A DNA stretch of 64,000 bases, taken from positions 1 through 64,000 of the forward strand of contig DATEHI010000052.1 of assembly GCA_035279665.1 (NCBI GenBank), given 5' to 3'. The stretch comes from CF-13 sp035279665 (lineage in GTDB: Bacteria > Chloroflexota > Dormibacteria > CF-121). Under the pieces are notes generated by a model. That model made no database searches, was not told where the DNA came from, and saw only the letters and a program-made list of their open reading frames with translations. Shown piece after piece: positions 52,550 through 61,259 of the stretch (its first letter is position 1; every line of letters starts with the position of its first letter). The translations under genes were made by a program, and so were the position numbers.

Positions 52550-53584
52550 TCATGAGGCTGCAGGATACGGGTTCTTTGGTCCGAGCGGCGCGACCGCCGT
52601 CAGCGGCATGTCCGCCAGGCTCGCGAGCAGCGAGCCCGCTGACGCGGGCACATCCCTTGCCGCCCGTAACAGATCGGCGAGCACCGCGCTCGCGGCGGCG
52701 TCCGGGCCGGCCCCCGGCCCTTCAAAGGTGAGCGGCCCGGCGTATTCGGCGTCGAGGCTGATCGCATTCATCGCGCCATGGACGCGCGCCATCGGCGCAG
52801 CCGCGGGGACCAGTCGTGGACGGACGTCGGCCTCGATAGAGGCATCGTCGTGGATCGTCGCCGCCGCGAGTAGCTTGATGACGAATCCACGCCCGCGTGC
52901 CGCCTCGACCTGCACCGGATCGACGCCACGAATCCCGACCCGATCAATCTGGGAGGGATCGATGCGGCGCCGAAAGGCCAGCATCACGAGGATGGCAAGC
53001 TTGGCGGCCGGGTCATGCCCATCGACGTCGGCGCTCGGATCGGCCTCGGCGAGGCCGCGGCGCTGAGCGTCCGCGAGGGCTTCCGCATAGGTCGCCCCGC
53101 CGTCAATCGCGGCGAGGATCGAGTTGGTCGTGCCGTTGAGGATGCCCATGATCGAGCGGATCCGGTCCGCGCCGAGCGTGTCGGCCAGGGTTTCGACGAT
53201 CGGGATCGCGCTGGCGACGGAGGCCTCGAACCGAATCGGCCCGAGTCGCGCCAGCTGCGGCCCTTCCGCGGCGATCAACTGCTTGTTGGCCGTAATCACC
53301 TGGCGGCCTGCCTGGAGCGCCGTATGTATATAGGTATGCGCCGGTTCCAGGCCGCCCATCACCTCGACGACGGCATCGAGCTGTGGCTGGGCCAGCAATT
53401 GCGCGGCGGGGAGCAATGGTGCCGGTGCGCGCCGGCCCTGAGGGTGCGCCACCGCAATGGCTTCCAGCTGGATCGGCCGGCCGGCGGCCTGCGTGATCCG
53501 ATCGGCATCCTCCACCAACCGTCGCGCCAGCGCTCCGCCGACGTGGCCAAGGCCGAGCAGCCCAACGCGATACGGGGCACGCAT
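52550..53584 (-). CDS. hom: Homoserine dehydrogenase, short form without ACT domain
   Basis: 344 residues. NAD(P) motif VGLLGLGHVGGALARRL, TANKQLIAAEG, GILNGTTNSILAAI, and the catalytic DVDGHDPAAKLAIL with Asp and Lys. It ends after the substrate domain (LTFEGPGAGPDAAASAVLADLL), so the C-terminal ACT domain that gives threonine feedback is missing. It reduces aspartate semialdehyde to homoserine. It precedes trpE-trpG and is divergent from the second thrC across 23 bases, with no room for two normal promoters. Confidence 0.94.
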   Translation of the reverse strand: MRAPYRVGLLGLGHVGGALARRLVEDADRITQAAGRPIQLEAIAVAHPQGRRAPAPLLPAAQLLAQPQLDAVVEVMGGLEPAHTYIHTALQAGRQVITANKQLIAAEGPQLARLGPIRFEASVASAIPIVETLADTLGADRIRSIMGILNGTTNSILAAIDGGATYAEALADAQRRGLAEADPSADVDGHDPAAKLAILVMLAFRRRIDPSQIDRVGIRGVDPVQVEAARGRGFVIKLLAAATIHDDASIEADVRPRLVPAAAPMARVHGAMNAISLDAEYAGPLTFEGPGAGPDAAASAVLADLLRAARDVPASAGSLLASLADMPLTAVAPLGPKNPYPAAS

Positions 53585-53607
53585 TCGGGAACGCTACCAT
53601 CACCGCC

Positions 53608-54648
53608 ATGACCGCCGGCATCATCGAGCGCTACGCGGCGTATCTGCCGGTTACCCCGTCGACCCCCCGCATCACGCTTGGTGAGGGGTCGACACCACTA
53701 GTCCGGTCGTCGAGGATAGGCCCGGCGATCGGGCTCGACCAGCTCTATTTCAAATGCGAGGGCCTGAATCCGAGCGGGTCGTTCAAGGACCGCGGGATGG
53801 CGCTCGCCACGGCCAGGGCGATCGAGGCCGGGTCCCGAACGCTGATGTGCGCCTCGACCGGGAACACGAGCGCCTCTGCGTCGGCCTATGCCGCCCGCTT
53901 TGGTCTGCGCGCGGTCGTGGTCGTGCCCGCCGGAGGCGTCGCCGCCGGAAAACTGGCGCAGGCACTCGCCTATGGCGCGATCATCGTGACCGTCAAGGGA
54001 TCGTTCGACCGCGCGCTGACCCTTGTGCGCAAGCTGGCGGACGAACCTACTGTCACCCTGGTGAACTCGGTCAACCCCTATCGCATCGAGGGTCAGAAGA
54101 CAGCGGCCTTCGAGATCATCGAACAGCTGGGCCGCCCACCGGCACAGCTCTTCATTCCGGTGGGCAACGCCGGCAACATCACCGCCTACTGGCGCGGGTT
54201 TCGCGAGCTCGCCGGCCGCAGTACCGCGTCACTCCCGACGCTGCACGGCGCGCAGGCCAAGGGAGCGGCGCCGCTGGTCCGCGGACGGCCGGTGGCACGG
54301 CCGCAGACGGTCGCGTCCGCGATTCGGATCGGCAACCCCGCCTCCTGGAGCGCCGCCATTGCGGCACGTGACGAGTCGGGCGGCACGATCGAAGCCGTCA
54401 GCGACGACGAGATCATCGCGGCGCAGCGACGGCTGGCGCGCGAAGAAGGTCTGCTGGTCGAGCCGGCATCAGCGGCCGCCGTGGCCCTTTTGCTGAAAAG
54501 GGCGCCCGCCGGAACCCTGGGCGACGAGCCGGTTGTTTGCGTGCTTACCGGTCATGGGCTCAAGGATCCGCAGGCCCTGACTCGTGGCTCACGAGTGCCT
54601 CGGCCCGTTGAGCCGACGCTCAAGGCGCTGCGACGCGCGATCGGCTAA
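53608..54648 (+). CDS. thrC: Threonine synthase, second copy, short form
   Basis: 346 residues. PLP lysine in NPSGSFKDRGMA, CASTGNTSASASAYAARFG, VPVGNAGNITAYWRGF-type phosphate contacts, and LTGHGLKDP. It lacks the N-terminal zinc motif of the copy at 44302 and belongs to the common short bacterial type. It is not linked to the SAM riboswitch and stands divergent from hom, so it may be the housekeeping threonine synthase. Its stop overlaps the leuB stop by 4 bases in convergent orientation. Confidence 0.94.
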   Translation: MTAGIIERYAAYLPVTPSTPRITLGEGSTPLVRSSRIGPAIGLDQLYFKCEGLNPSGSFKDRGMALATARAIEAGSRTLMCASTGNTSASASAYAARFGLRAVVVVPAGGVAAGKLAQALAYGAIIVTVKGSFDRALTLVRKLADEPTVTLVNSVNPYRIEGQKTAAFEIIEQLGRPPAQLFIPVGNAGNITAYWRGFRELAGRSTASLPTLHGAQAKGAAPLVRGRPVARPQTVASAIRIGNPASWSAAIAARDESGGTIEAVSDDEIIAAQRRLAREEGLLVEPASAAAVALLLKRAPAGTLGDEPVVCVLTGHGLKDPQALTRGSRVPRPVEPTLKALRRAIG

Positions 54649-55730
54649 CCCAGCGCATCCACGATGGCGTCGGCCATCGCGGTGCTCCCCACCGGGGTCT
54701 GGCCCGCGGGGACGATGTCCGCGGTTCGCAAGCCTCCCGCCAGGACCTGGGAGACGGCGCGCTCGATCGCCTGCGCCGCGTCCTCCCGGTTGAGCGACCA
54801 GCGCAGCAGGAGCGCGGCGCTCAGGATCGCGCCGATCGGATTTGCGATGTCCTTTCCCGCGATGTCCGGTGCCGAACCGTGGATCGGCTCGTAGAATCCC
54901 AGCGTTCCGGCGCCGAGGCTTGCGGACGGCAGCATCCCCAGCGCGCCGGCCAGCATCGACGCCTCGTCGGTGAGGATGTCGCCAAAGAGGTTCTCCGTGA
55001 GCACGACGTCGTACGCCTGCGGCCGGCGGAGCAGTTCCATCGCGAAGGCGTCCACCAGCATGTGGCTGCAGGCGACGTCGGGGTAGCGTTGCCCGACCCG
55101 GCTGACGACCGCGCGCCAGAGCCGGGAGGTCTCGAGCACGTTGGCCTTGTCGACCGACAGCAGCTTGTGGCGCCGCAGGCGGGCCAGCTCGAACGCCCGG
55201 ACGGCAACCCGCTCGATTTCCGGAGTGCTGTATCGCATGGTATCGACGGCGGCCTCGCCACGCGCAGTCATGTAGCGCCGCTTGGGACGGCTGAAATAGA
55301 GCCCACCCGTCAGCTCGCGAACCACCAGCAGATCGACGTCGCGGACCCGCTCGGGGCGTAGCGCCGAGGTCGCGACCATGGCGGCATCAACCCTTACCGG
55401 ACGTAAGTTGGCGAAGAGGCCAAGGCCTTTGCGAAGCCCGAGCAGGGCCGAGCCGGGCCGCAGCTTGCTGTCCGGCGCCGCGTCGTCCCATTTGGGTCCA
55501 CCAACCGCGCCGAAAAGGATCGCGTCCGCGGTCTTGCAGAGACGAAGTGTCTGCGGTCGCAGCGCCACGCCATAGGCATCGACCGCCGCACCGCCCACGA
55601 CATCGTCGACGTAGTCGAGTGCGATGCCAACCTTGCCCGCGGCGGCATCCAGGACTCGCCGCGCGGCGGCGGTCACCTCCGGACCAATGCCGTCTCCAGG
55701 CAGCACCACGATGCGCGCGGCGATCGCCAC
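54645..55730 (-). CDS. leuB: 3-isopropylmalate dehydrogenase
   Basis: 361 residues. VLPGDGIGPEVTAAARRVL, the substrate helix DLLVVRELTGGLYF with Arg and Glu, VDKANVLETSRLWR, and the cofactor region HGSAPDIAGKDIANPIGAIL are all present. It oxidises and decarboxylates 3-isopropylmalate in leucine synthesis. It is separated from leuCD and leuA, so leucine genes occupy three transcription units in this window. Confidence 0.96.
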   Translation of the reverse strand: MAIAARIVVLPGDGIGPEVTAAARRVLDAAAGKVGIALDYVDDVVGGAAVDAYGVALRPQTLRLCKTADAILFGAVGGPKWDDAAPDSKLRPGSALLGLRKGLGLFANLRPVRVDAAMVATSALRPERVRDVDLLVVRELTGGLYFSRPKRRYMTARGEAAVDTMRYSTPEIERVAVRAFELARLRRHKLLSVDKANVLETSRLWRAVVSRVGQRYPDVACSHMLVDAFAMELLRRPQAYDVVLTENLFGDILTDEASMLAGALGMLPSASLGAGTLGFYEPIHGSAPDIAGKDIANPIGAILSAALLLRWSLNREDAAQAIERAVSQVLAGGLRTADIVPAGQTPVGSTAMADAIVDALG

Positions 55731-55739
55731 GGTAAAAGG

Positions 55740-56876
55740 TTATCGTGCGACCGGGAGCGTGAAGCGGATCTCCGTCCCTTTTCCGGGTTCGCTGATCGCC
55801 TCGATCGTGCCCCCGTGAGCGGTCACGATATCTCTCGCGATCGCCAGCCCGAGGCCCGAACCCGGCGAGCCGGGACCTTTGACGAAGCGCTCGAAGATGC
55901 GCGGGCGTAGCTCGTTCGGGATTCCCTGGCCGGTGTCGCGAACCGCGAACGTGACACTGTCACCCGTTCGTCGAGCGCTGGCGGTGACCGTCCCGCCGCG
56001 GGGCGTATAGCGAATCGCATTGGAGAGCAGATTGCCGAGGACACCTCGAATCCGCGCCGGATCCGCGTCGACCGCCGGTAGGTCCGGCTCGAGGTCCGCG
56101 ACCAACCGCGCCGAAGCGGCGTCCGCGGCGCTCTGAAATGCCGCCAGGCTGCTCGTAACGAGGACCGGCACATCGACGGCTTCACGCTTGAGCCTCAGGC
56201 TGCCGACGTCGGCCAGCGTCATCGTGGCCAGCGCGTCGACGAGCGTGTCGAGCGACGCCGCGGCATCGAGGATCGGCGTCACGTGCGCCTGGTCACCGGG
56301 ATAAATACCGTCACCGATGCCCTCGGCTTGCCCGCGAATAATGGCGAGCGGCGTTCGCAGCTCGTGCGTCAGATCCGCGACAAAGGCGCGCCGGTTGCGG
56401 TCGGCGGCCGCGAGACGCGCACTCATCGCGTTGAAGGCGCGGGCCAGCGTCCGAAGCTCACGCGGGCCGCGCTCGGCGATCTGCACTCCGTAGTCGCCGG
56501 CTTCGATCCGCCCGGCGGCGTCGACGAACTCGCCCAGGTTGACGGCCATCCGTTGAAACCGCCGGCTGCCGCGAACGATGAGGAGCACCAAGAGGATCAG
56601 AGCCGCAATCGCGACGAAGCGAACGGCGTGTGGCGCCTCGATCAGGCCGAGGGCGGTGCCGGCGAGCACCACACCAATCGTGAGCAGCACGGCGATGACC
56701 AGAAAAGCGGCTGCGATGAAGCCGGCAATCCGCCAAAGGAAGCGGCGGCCGACACGGCGCCAGGGCGGCCGGCCGGCCGGCGGCCAGGGCTGACCCTCGG
56801 GCCACCAGGGCGGCTGACCGCGGCCACGCGAACCCGGCGGGCCCCAGCCCCGGCCGCGCCATCCCGACGGGCTCAT
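55740..56876 (-). CDS. Sensor histidine kinase
   Basis: 378 residues. Gly/Pro/Trp-rich cytoplasmic start, two membrane helices (about residues 48-70 and 82-104) with almost no external loop between them, HAMP-like segment, H-box FVADLTHELRTPLAIIRG, N-box NLLSNAIRYTPRGG, G1 DTGQGIPN and G2 GSGLGLAIARDIV. The tiny external loop points to sensing within the membrane. It overlaps the response-regulator gene by 4 bases (ATGA). Confidence 0.94.
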   Translation of the reverse strand: MSPSGWRGRGWGPPGSRGRGQPPWWPEGQPWPPAGRPPWRRVGRRFLWRIAGFIAAAFLVIAVLLTIGVVLAGTALGLIEAPHAVRFVAIAALILLVLLIVRGSRRFQRMAVNLGEFVDAAGRIEAGDYGVQIAERGPRELRTLARAFNAMSARLAAADRNRRAFVADLTHELRTPLAIIRGQAEGIGDGIYPGDQAHVTPILDAAASLDTLVDALATMTLADVGSLRLKREAVDVPVLVTSSLAAFQSAADAASARLVADLEPDLPAVDADPARIRGVLGNLLSNAIRYTPRGGTVTASARRTGDSVTFAVRDTGQGIPNELRPRIFERFVKGPGSPGSGLGLAIARDIVTAHGGTIEAISEPGKGTEIRFTLPVAR

Positions 56877-57568
56877 CGCCGTCCATCCGTGAAGCGATAA
56901 CCGACGCCGAAGACGGTTAACAGGTAGCGCGGATTGTGTGGGTCCGGCTCGATCTTGCGGCGCAGGTTCTTGATGTGGGCGTCGATCGCGCGCTCGAACG
57001 GTTCACCCGCATCGCCATGGACGGCGTTGAGGAGTTGGGCCCGGCTGAACACGCGGCCCGGCTGCCGTGCCATCGTCGCGAGCAGTTGAAATTCCGTCGG
57101 CGTCAACTCGATTCGCGTGCCGGCGATGGTCAGCTCCATGCTCGGCACGATCAGCTCGACGTCCCCCGAGCGAATCAGGTCGCCCGGCGCTTGGGCGGCT
57201 TCGCTGCGACGGAGCACGGAGCGCACGCGCGCGACCAACTCCTTGGGACTGAAGGGCTTGGTGAGATAGTCGTCGGCACCAAGCTCGAGACCGATCAGCT
57301 TGTCGGATTCATCGGTGCGCGCGGTCAGCATGATGATGGGGACGGTACCGTTGCGGCGCAGGGAGCGGGTCACGTCGAGGCCATCGATGCCGGGCAGGCC
57401 GAGGTCGAGGACAACGAGGTCGGGGTGCTGCGTGGACGCCGTCCGTAGCGCCGTTGGCCCGTCGGCTGCCGTGAACACCGAGAAGCCCCCACGCTCGAGA
57501 TAATCGCGCACCAGGGTGACGATCTGCGGCTCGTCGTCCACCACCAGGATCGTCTTCACCAGCGCCAT
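56873..57568 (-). CDS. OmpR-family response regulator
   Basis: 231 residues from ATG 57568. Receiver domain with the acidic pair in VVDDEP, phospho-Asp in VVLDLGLPG, Thr in MLTARTDES and Lys in LTKPFSPKEL. Winged helix: IELTPTEFQLLATMARQPG, RVFSRAQLLNAVHG, DAHIKNLRRKIEPDP and RYLLTVFGVGYRF. It works with the kinase encoded directly downstream. A longer frame starts far upstream but crosses a hairpin and the stop region of the small gene before it. Confidence 0.95.
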   Translation of the reverse strand: MALVKTILVVDDEPQIVTLVRDYLERGGFSVFTAADGPTALRTASTQHPDLVVLDLGLPGIDGLDVTRSLRRNGTVPIIMLTARTDESDKLIGLELGADDYLTKPFSPKELVARVRSVLRRSEAAQAPGDLIRSGDVELIVPSMELTIAGTRIELTPTEFQLLATMARQPGRVFSRAQLLNAVHGDAGEPFERAIDAHIKNLRRKIEPDPHNPRYLLTVFGVGYRFTDGRR

Positions 57569-57590
57569 CCTATGCCGAAGGTTGACAAAG

Positions 57591-57618
57591 TTGAGGCGGA
57601 GTGGGGACTCCGCCTCAA
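57591..57618 (-). terminator. Perfect hairpin upstream of the two-component genes
   Basis: TTGAGGCGGAGT (57591-57602), loop GGGG, ACTCCGCCTCAA (57607-57618): a perfect 12-bp stem between the small Gly-rich gene and the response regulator. On the minus strand it is followed by CTTTGTC. It could terminate or attenuate transcription into the two-component genes. Confidence 0.65.
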
Positions 57619-57635
57619 TCGGGTGGGAGGGGAAA

Positions 57636-57953
57636 TCAGACCTGGACGGTTCCTGACGGACCCGTCGGTGCCTGGGGCGCAGTTCCGTGCGCCCGGTCGT
57701 GCCAGGCACGCAGCGTCGACTCGATGAAGGGCGGGAGCGTGAACGCCTGCTGATATCCACCATGACCGCCGGAGCCATAGCCGCCGAAGGGGCCCCATGG
57801 CCCACCGCCGCCATATCGGCCAAATCCCCGCGCAACCATCCGGGCCATCAACATTCGGCGCACCAGGCGGCCCCGACCGAAGAGCGCCAGCCCCAGGCCA
57901 AGCCCGAGCCACTTCAGCGTCCGGCTCCTACCTCGAGTTCTGTAATCGTTCAT
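57636..57953 (-). CDS. Small Gly-rich membrane-associated protein
   Basis: 105 residues from ATG 57953 with AAAGGAGAACG upstream. A basic start (NDYRTRGRSRTLKWLGL), a short hydrophobic stretch, then Arg-rich and Gly-rich segments (YGGGGPWGPFGGYGSGG) and a C-terminal region FIESTLRAWHDRAHG. No family recognised. It lies upstream of the two-component genes on the same strand and shares the Gly/Trp/Pro-rich style of the kinase's N terminus. It may be a target or a partner of that system. Confidence 0.65.
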   Translation of the reverse strand: MNDYRTRGRSRTLKWLGLGLGLALFGRGRLVRRMLMARMVARGFGRYGGGGPWGPFGGYGSGGHGGYQQAFTLPPFIESTLRAWHDRAHGTAPQAPTGPSGTVQV

Positions 57954-58174
57954 GTCGTTCTCCTTTATCAGCCGCCCCGATGTTGAAAGGGCGGCGGTTT
58001 TATCTGCACTCCATCCTGCCCGAGAGTTGTGAATCAGCTGTGAAGCAATCTGACGTGGCGTGCGGAGGAGGCTTCGACAGGCAGCTGTCACGAGGGGCGG
58101 GAACAATGCACCAACGCGCCCTGAGCCGGCGGCGGTGGGACCCGGAGACCATTCACCGCCGGCAACGGGCGCGC

Positions 58175-58972
58175 CTAGGGAAGACCCGCCGCGATCTTCA
58201 AGACGTCGGCCTTCGAGAGGCCGGATTCGATTCGGTAGGTGACGCCGGCATGCTCCCAGATCAGCGTGTTGGCTGCCATGCGCAACGTCTCCATCTGGTC
58301 CGTACCCGCGACCTTCACGTAGATGATGTGAGGCTCGCCCGCGATCCACCAGCCGGGGTCGCCGTGCACGGAGACTTCCTCCACTGTCGTGCCCGGCCCG
58401 ACGCCTTTCGTGATAAAGCCCGGCATGAGGTCGCCGCGAAACTCGCTGATCAGCAAACCCAACCCGGTTTGCTTGACCAACGGGATGCCAGGGCGCGGTG
58501 CGTACGCCAGCGCGACCTCGCCTCCAGGAATCCCGCTCACGACATAGACCGCCTCCGGTTGGCCGACCTCAGGGGGTACCGCGATGGAGAAGCTCAGCCT
58601 CGATTGGGCGTCGGCCATGGTGGTGCGACGGCCGAGGTCCAGCGGCGTGCCTGGAGACAGCGATGGAAGCGGCGACGCCTCGCGGTTTACGATCACTCCT
58701 CGAACGTGGAAGAAGTGCGCGATGGCATCGCGTGTCACGGGGTTGGCGAGGGCCGCGGCGCCCAGCAGGACGAGGAGCACCGCGGCGACCAGGGCGAGCC
58801 GGCGCGGATCGCGCCAGAGCTCGAGCCGGCGCGGCCGAGCAATCGGCTGGGCGGTGATGCGCAGGCGCACGTGGCTCGCCAGGTTGGGGGTCGGTGGGTA
58901 CGGATAGCGCGGCCCGAGGTCCCGGAGCGCTCGCTCCAGCTCGACGCCGGTCACGCGCCTCGGATCAGTCAT
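58175..58972 (-). CDS. Single-pass anti-sigma-like protein (DUF4367-like external domain)
   Basis: 265 residues from ATG 58972, which overlaps the sigma-factor stop by 8 bases. A cytoplasmic part of about 75 residues, one helix (ALVAAVLLVLLGAAAL), then an external domain with FFHVRGVIVNREAS, IAVPPEVGQPEAVYVV and the C-terminal IWEHAGVTYRIESGLSKADVLKIA, which resembles the DUF4367 type. The cassette layout indicates an anti-sigma factor for the protein encoded at 58965-59555, but no zinc-binding HxxxCxxC motif is seen. Confidence 0.75.
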   Translation of the reverse strand: MTDPRRVTGVELERALRDLGPRYPYPPTPNLASHVRLRITAQPIARPRRLELWRDPRRLALVAAVLLVLLGAAALANPVTRDAIAHFFHVRGVIVNREASPLPSLSPGTPLDLGRRTTMADAQSRLSFSIAVPPEVGQPEAVYVVSGIPGGEVALAYAPRPGIPLVKQTGLGLLISEFRGDLMPGFITKGVGPGTTVEEVSVHGDPGWWIAGEPHIIYVKVAGTDQMETLRMAANTLIWEHAGVTYRIESGLSKADVLKIAAGLP

Positions 58973-59555
58973 CGGTCTCTCCTCCCGCGATCGGCATGCG
59001 GATGTCGGCCGGCAAGGCGGCACGAAGGCGCGCGAGAGCCCGGGAGAGGCGCGACTTTACCGTACCCCGCGGGCAGGCGAGTGCTTCCGCCATCTCGGCC
59101 TCGGACAGATCGAAAAAGAGTCGGTAGGCAAGGATCAGACGGTCGTCTTCCCGCAGCGTCTTCAAGGCCGCTATCAGGGTGGAGCGAAACTCATCCGCCT
59201 CGGCCGCGTCCTCGGGGGACTGGGCCGAGTCCCCCGAGGATTGGGCGACCAAGGCGCGCTCGGCCAGGACCGTCCGCCGACGGGCCGATGTCCGGCGATT
59301 ACGCGCTTCGTTGGCGACGATCCGGCACAGCCAGGGCTTGAATGGCGCGCCGGCGCGGAAACGGCCGAGCGCGTAGTAGGCGTTCACGAATGCCTCCTGC
59401 GCTGCATCTTCCGCCTCGGCGGCGTCACCGGTGACCTGGTAGGCGACCCGAAACGCCAGCTGCTGGTACTGCTGGACAAGTGCTTCATAAGCGTTGACAT
59501 CGCCGTGTCGTGCGCGCTCGACGAGCGCTACGTCGTCCAGTGGCCGGCCCTCCAC
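58965..59555 (-). CDS. ECF-type RNA polymerase sigma factor
   Basis: 196 residues. Region 2: ALVQQYQQLAFRVAYQVTGD, DAAQEAFVNAYYALGRF and PWLCRIVANEARNRRTSARR. Region 4: ALKTLREDDRLILAYRLFFDL, then SEAEMAEALACPRGTVKSRL. It overlaps the gene for the membrane anti-sigma-like protein. It is the middle one of three sigma genes in this half of the window, each followed by an overlapping membrane-protein gene. Confidence 0.93.
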   Translation of the reverse strand: MEGRPLDDVALVERARHGDVNAYEALVQQYQQLAFRVAYQVTGDAAEAEDAAQEAFVNAYYALGRFRAGAPFKPWLCRIVANEARNRRTSARRRTVLAERALVAQSSGDSAQSPEDAAEADEFRSTLIAALKTLREDDRLILAYRLFFDLSEAEMAEALACPRGTVKSRLSRALARLRAALPADIRMPIAGGETDD

Positions 59556-59619
59556 GGATCGATTGCTAACCCTTCATACCACCCAGCGCGTCCGCTGGTT
59601 CCCGTAGGTCAGCGCCGCG

Positions 59620-60627
59620 TTACGGTAGGGTAATGGTCCGCTCGAAACTGCCGACACCCTCATACGCGATCCGGAGCCGATAGTCGCCCGGGTGCGTGAT
59701 CACCCAACCCGCCCAGACCTGGGCGGCGGGTCCGATCCCAGTCGAACCCGTCCCGTTCATGTGCGTTGCGACGCGATCGCCGGCGTCGACGAGTTCATAA
59801 GAGAAGGCCAGATGCGGCTTGGCGACGTAGGGAATCGTCGGCCCAACCATCCGGTCGAGCTGCTTCGCCAACGGCCCGCTTATCACCATATAGACCGAAA
59901 CCGTGGCGCTGGTTGCCTCGACCCTGGTGAAGCGGACCGTCGAGTCACCCAGTGTTCCTGCGGCGGGCGGCGGCAACGGGCGACTCGACTCAACCGGGAT
60001 CGTGCCCTGCAGCGTCCAATCGCCCGCGACCGTTTGGCCGCCCGGAGCAGCTGCGAGTGTGCTGGCATGCAGGCGGAGACGCGCACCGAGGAACGAATCA
60101 GGCCAGGGGAGGCCATCGAAGATCAGGACGTTGTCGCCGGTTCGCGCGTCCGAGGTCCCGCCACTGATCGCAATTGCGCGACCAAACTGATCGGTTAGCT
60201 CGTTCCGCCCGAAAAGCATGAGGTCGGGCGGATCCACGCTGAGCACGAGGACGGTTTGGTTCTTGTCGGCGTAACCAGCGACCAGCCGCACCGTGTAACC
60301 GGACGACGTTGCGCGGCTGTCCAGGGCGGTGAAACGCCCCTGCAGACCGGCAAGCCCCGCCGACCGCAGCGCCGGACCGACGGCGGTTCCGACGATCGGG
60401 GCATCGGCCAGGGCCTGCGCGAATCGCGGCGCATAGAACGTGGCCCCACTCACCGAGACGATGAGCAAAACGACCGCCAGCGCGACGGTTGCCCACCGAG
60501 GACGGCGTTGCATCGAACGGGTCCGCCGGGCAGCGGGCTCGGCCATTCGGGCGAGGACGCGCGGCACCAGCGCGTCCGGCATCGGCAAATCGAGGTCGGC
60601 CAAACGATCTTCAAGGCTGGTACTCAT
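59620..60627 (-). CDS. Single-pass anti-sigma-like protein (DUF4179-like)
   Basis: 335 residues. A short cytoplasmic part (LEDRLADLDLPMPDAL), one helix (WATVALAVVLLIVSVSG), then an external domain of about 260 residues with a repeated beta-sandwich look (VRLVAGYADKNQTVLVLSV; GDYRLRIAYEGVG). The first external part resembles DUF4179 of Gram-positive anti-sigma factors. Its start overlaps the upstream sigma gene by 4 bases (60624-60627). The sensing domain is larger than that of the neighbouring cassette. Confidence 0.75.
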   Translation of the reverse strand: MSTSLEDRLADLDLPMPDALVPRVLARMAEPAARRTRSMQRRPRWATVALAVVLLIVSVSGATFYAPRFAQALADAPIVGTAVGPALRSAGLAGLQGRFTALDSRATSSGYTVRLVAGYADKNQTVLVLSVDPPDLMLFGRNELTDQFGRAIAISGGTSDARTGDNVLIFDGLPWPDSFLGARLRLHASTLAAAPGGQTVAGDWTLQGTIPVESSRPLPPPAAGTLGDSTVRFTRVEATSATVSVYMVISGPLAKQLDRMVGPTIPYVAKPHLAFSYELVDAGDRVATHMNGTGSTGIGPAAQVWAGWVITHPGDYRLRIAYEGVGSFERTITLP

Positions 60628-61175
60628 CTCGTCTCCTTCAGAAGGATGCGCAGCGTGTCGAGCGCTCGCCGGATCGCCATCGTCGCCGCAGCCGGGCTGA
60701 TACCGTACGCAGCCCCGACCTCCGCGAAACCGAGGCCCGCGCCAAACCGCAGCGCGATCATGCCCCGCTCCCGCGGCCGGAGCCGCCGGACGGCCGCCAG
60801 CAGCTCGGCCGCCGTGATCCGCAGGAGCGCAAGGTCTTCGACGTTAACGCCCAACATTGGCTGCGATCGAAATCGCTCCCACAGCCGGCGACGCCTGGTC
60901 GAAACGCGACCGGCGTCGGTCGCGGTGTTGACGACGATCCGCCACAACCAGGTCTCGACCGGCCCGCGGCTGGCGTCGAACCGTCCCAAATTCCGGATGG
61001 CGCGCACCAAGGCATCCTGGGCCAGGTCCTCGGCCTCGACGTCGCCGGCCGCCACCATGGCGGCGAAACGATAGACGCGCTGCGCGTACCGGGCGCAAAA
61101 CAGATCAGCTGTTAGCGGCCGATTGTCGCCGCCTTCCACAGGTTCTCCGGGGGCACGCTGCTCATGGCCGGCCAC
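60624..61175 (-). CDS. ECF-type RNA polymerase sigma factor
   Basis: 183 residues. Region 2: YAQRVYRFAAMVAAGDVEAEDL, AQDALVRAIRNLGRFD and TWLWRIVVNTATDAGR. Region 4: VRRLRPRERGMIALRFGAGL, then FAEVGAAYGISPAAATMAIRR. Overlaps the anti-sigma-like gene. Divergent from the HAD gene across 84 bases. Confidence 0.92.
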   Translation of the reverse strand: MAGHEQRAPGEPVEGGDNRPLTADLFCARYAQRVYRFAAMVAAGDVEAEDLAQDALVRAIRNLGRFDASRGPVETWLWRIVVNTATDAGRVSTRRRRLWERFRSQPMLGVNVEDLALLRITAAELLAAVRRLRPRERGMIALRFGAGLGFAEVGAAYGISPAAATMAIRRALDTLRILLKETR

Positions 61176-61259
61176 AGTCTATATACGCTCCGAACTGGAG
61201 AACCCTAACAAACGCTCACCGCTGAAGCGGAGCAAGCGACGAGCAGTAGCCTTGAAGCG

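Noticed and set aside
56873..57835. Extended form of the response regulator
   Set aside because: The extra 89 N-terminal residues run through an intercistronic hairpin and the small gene upstream; the receiver domain starts normally at ATG 57568.
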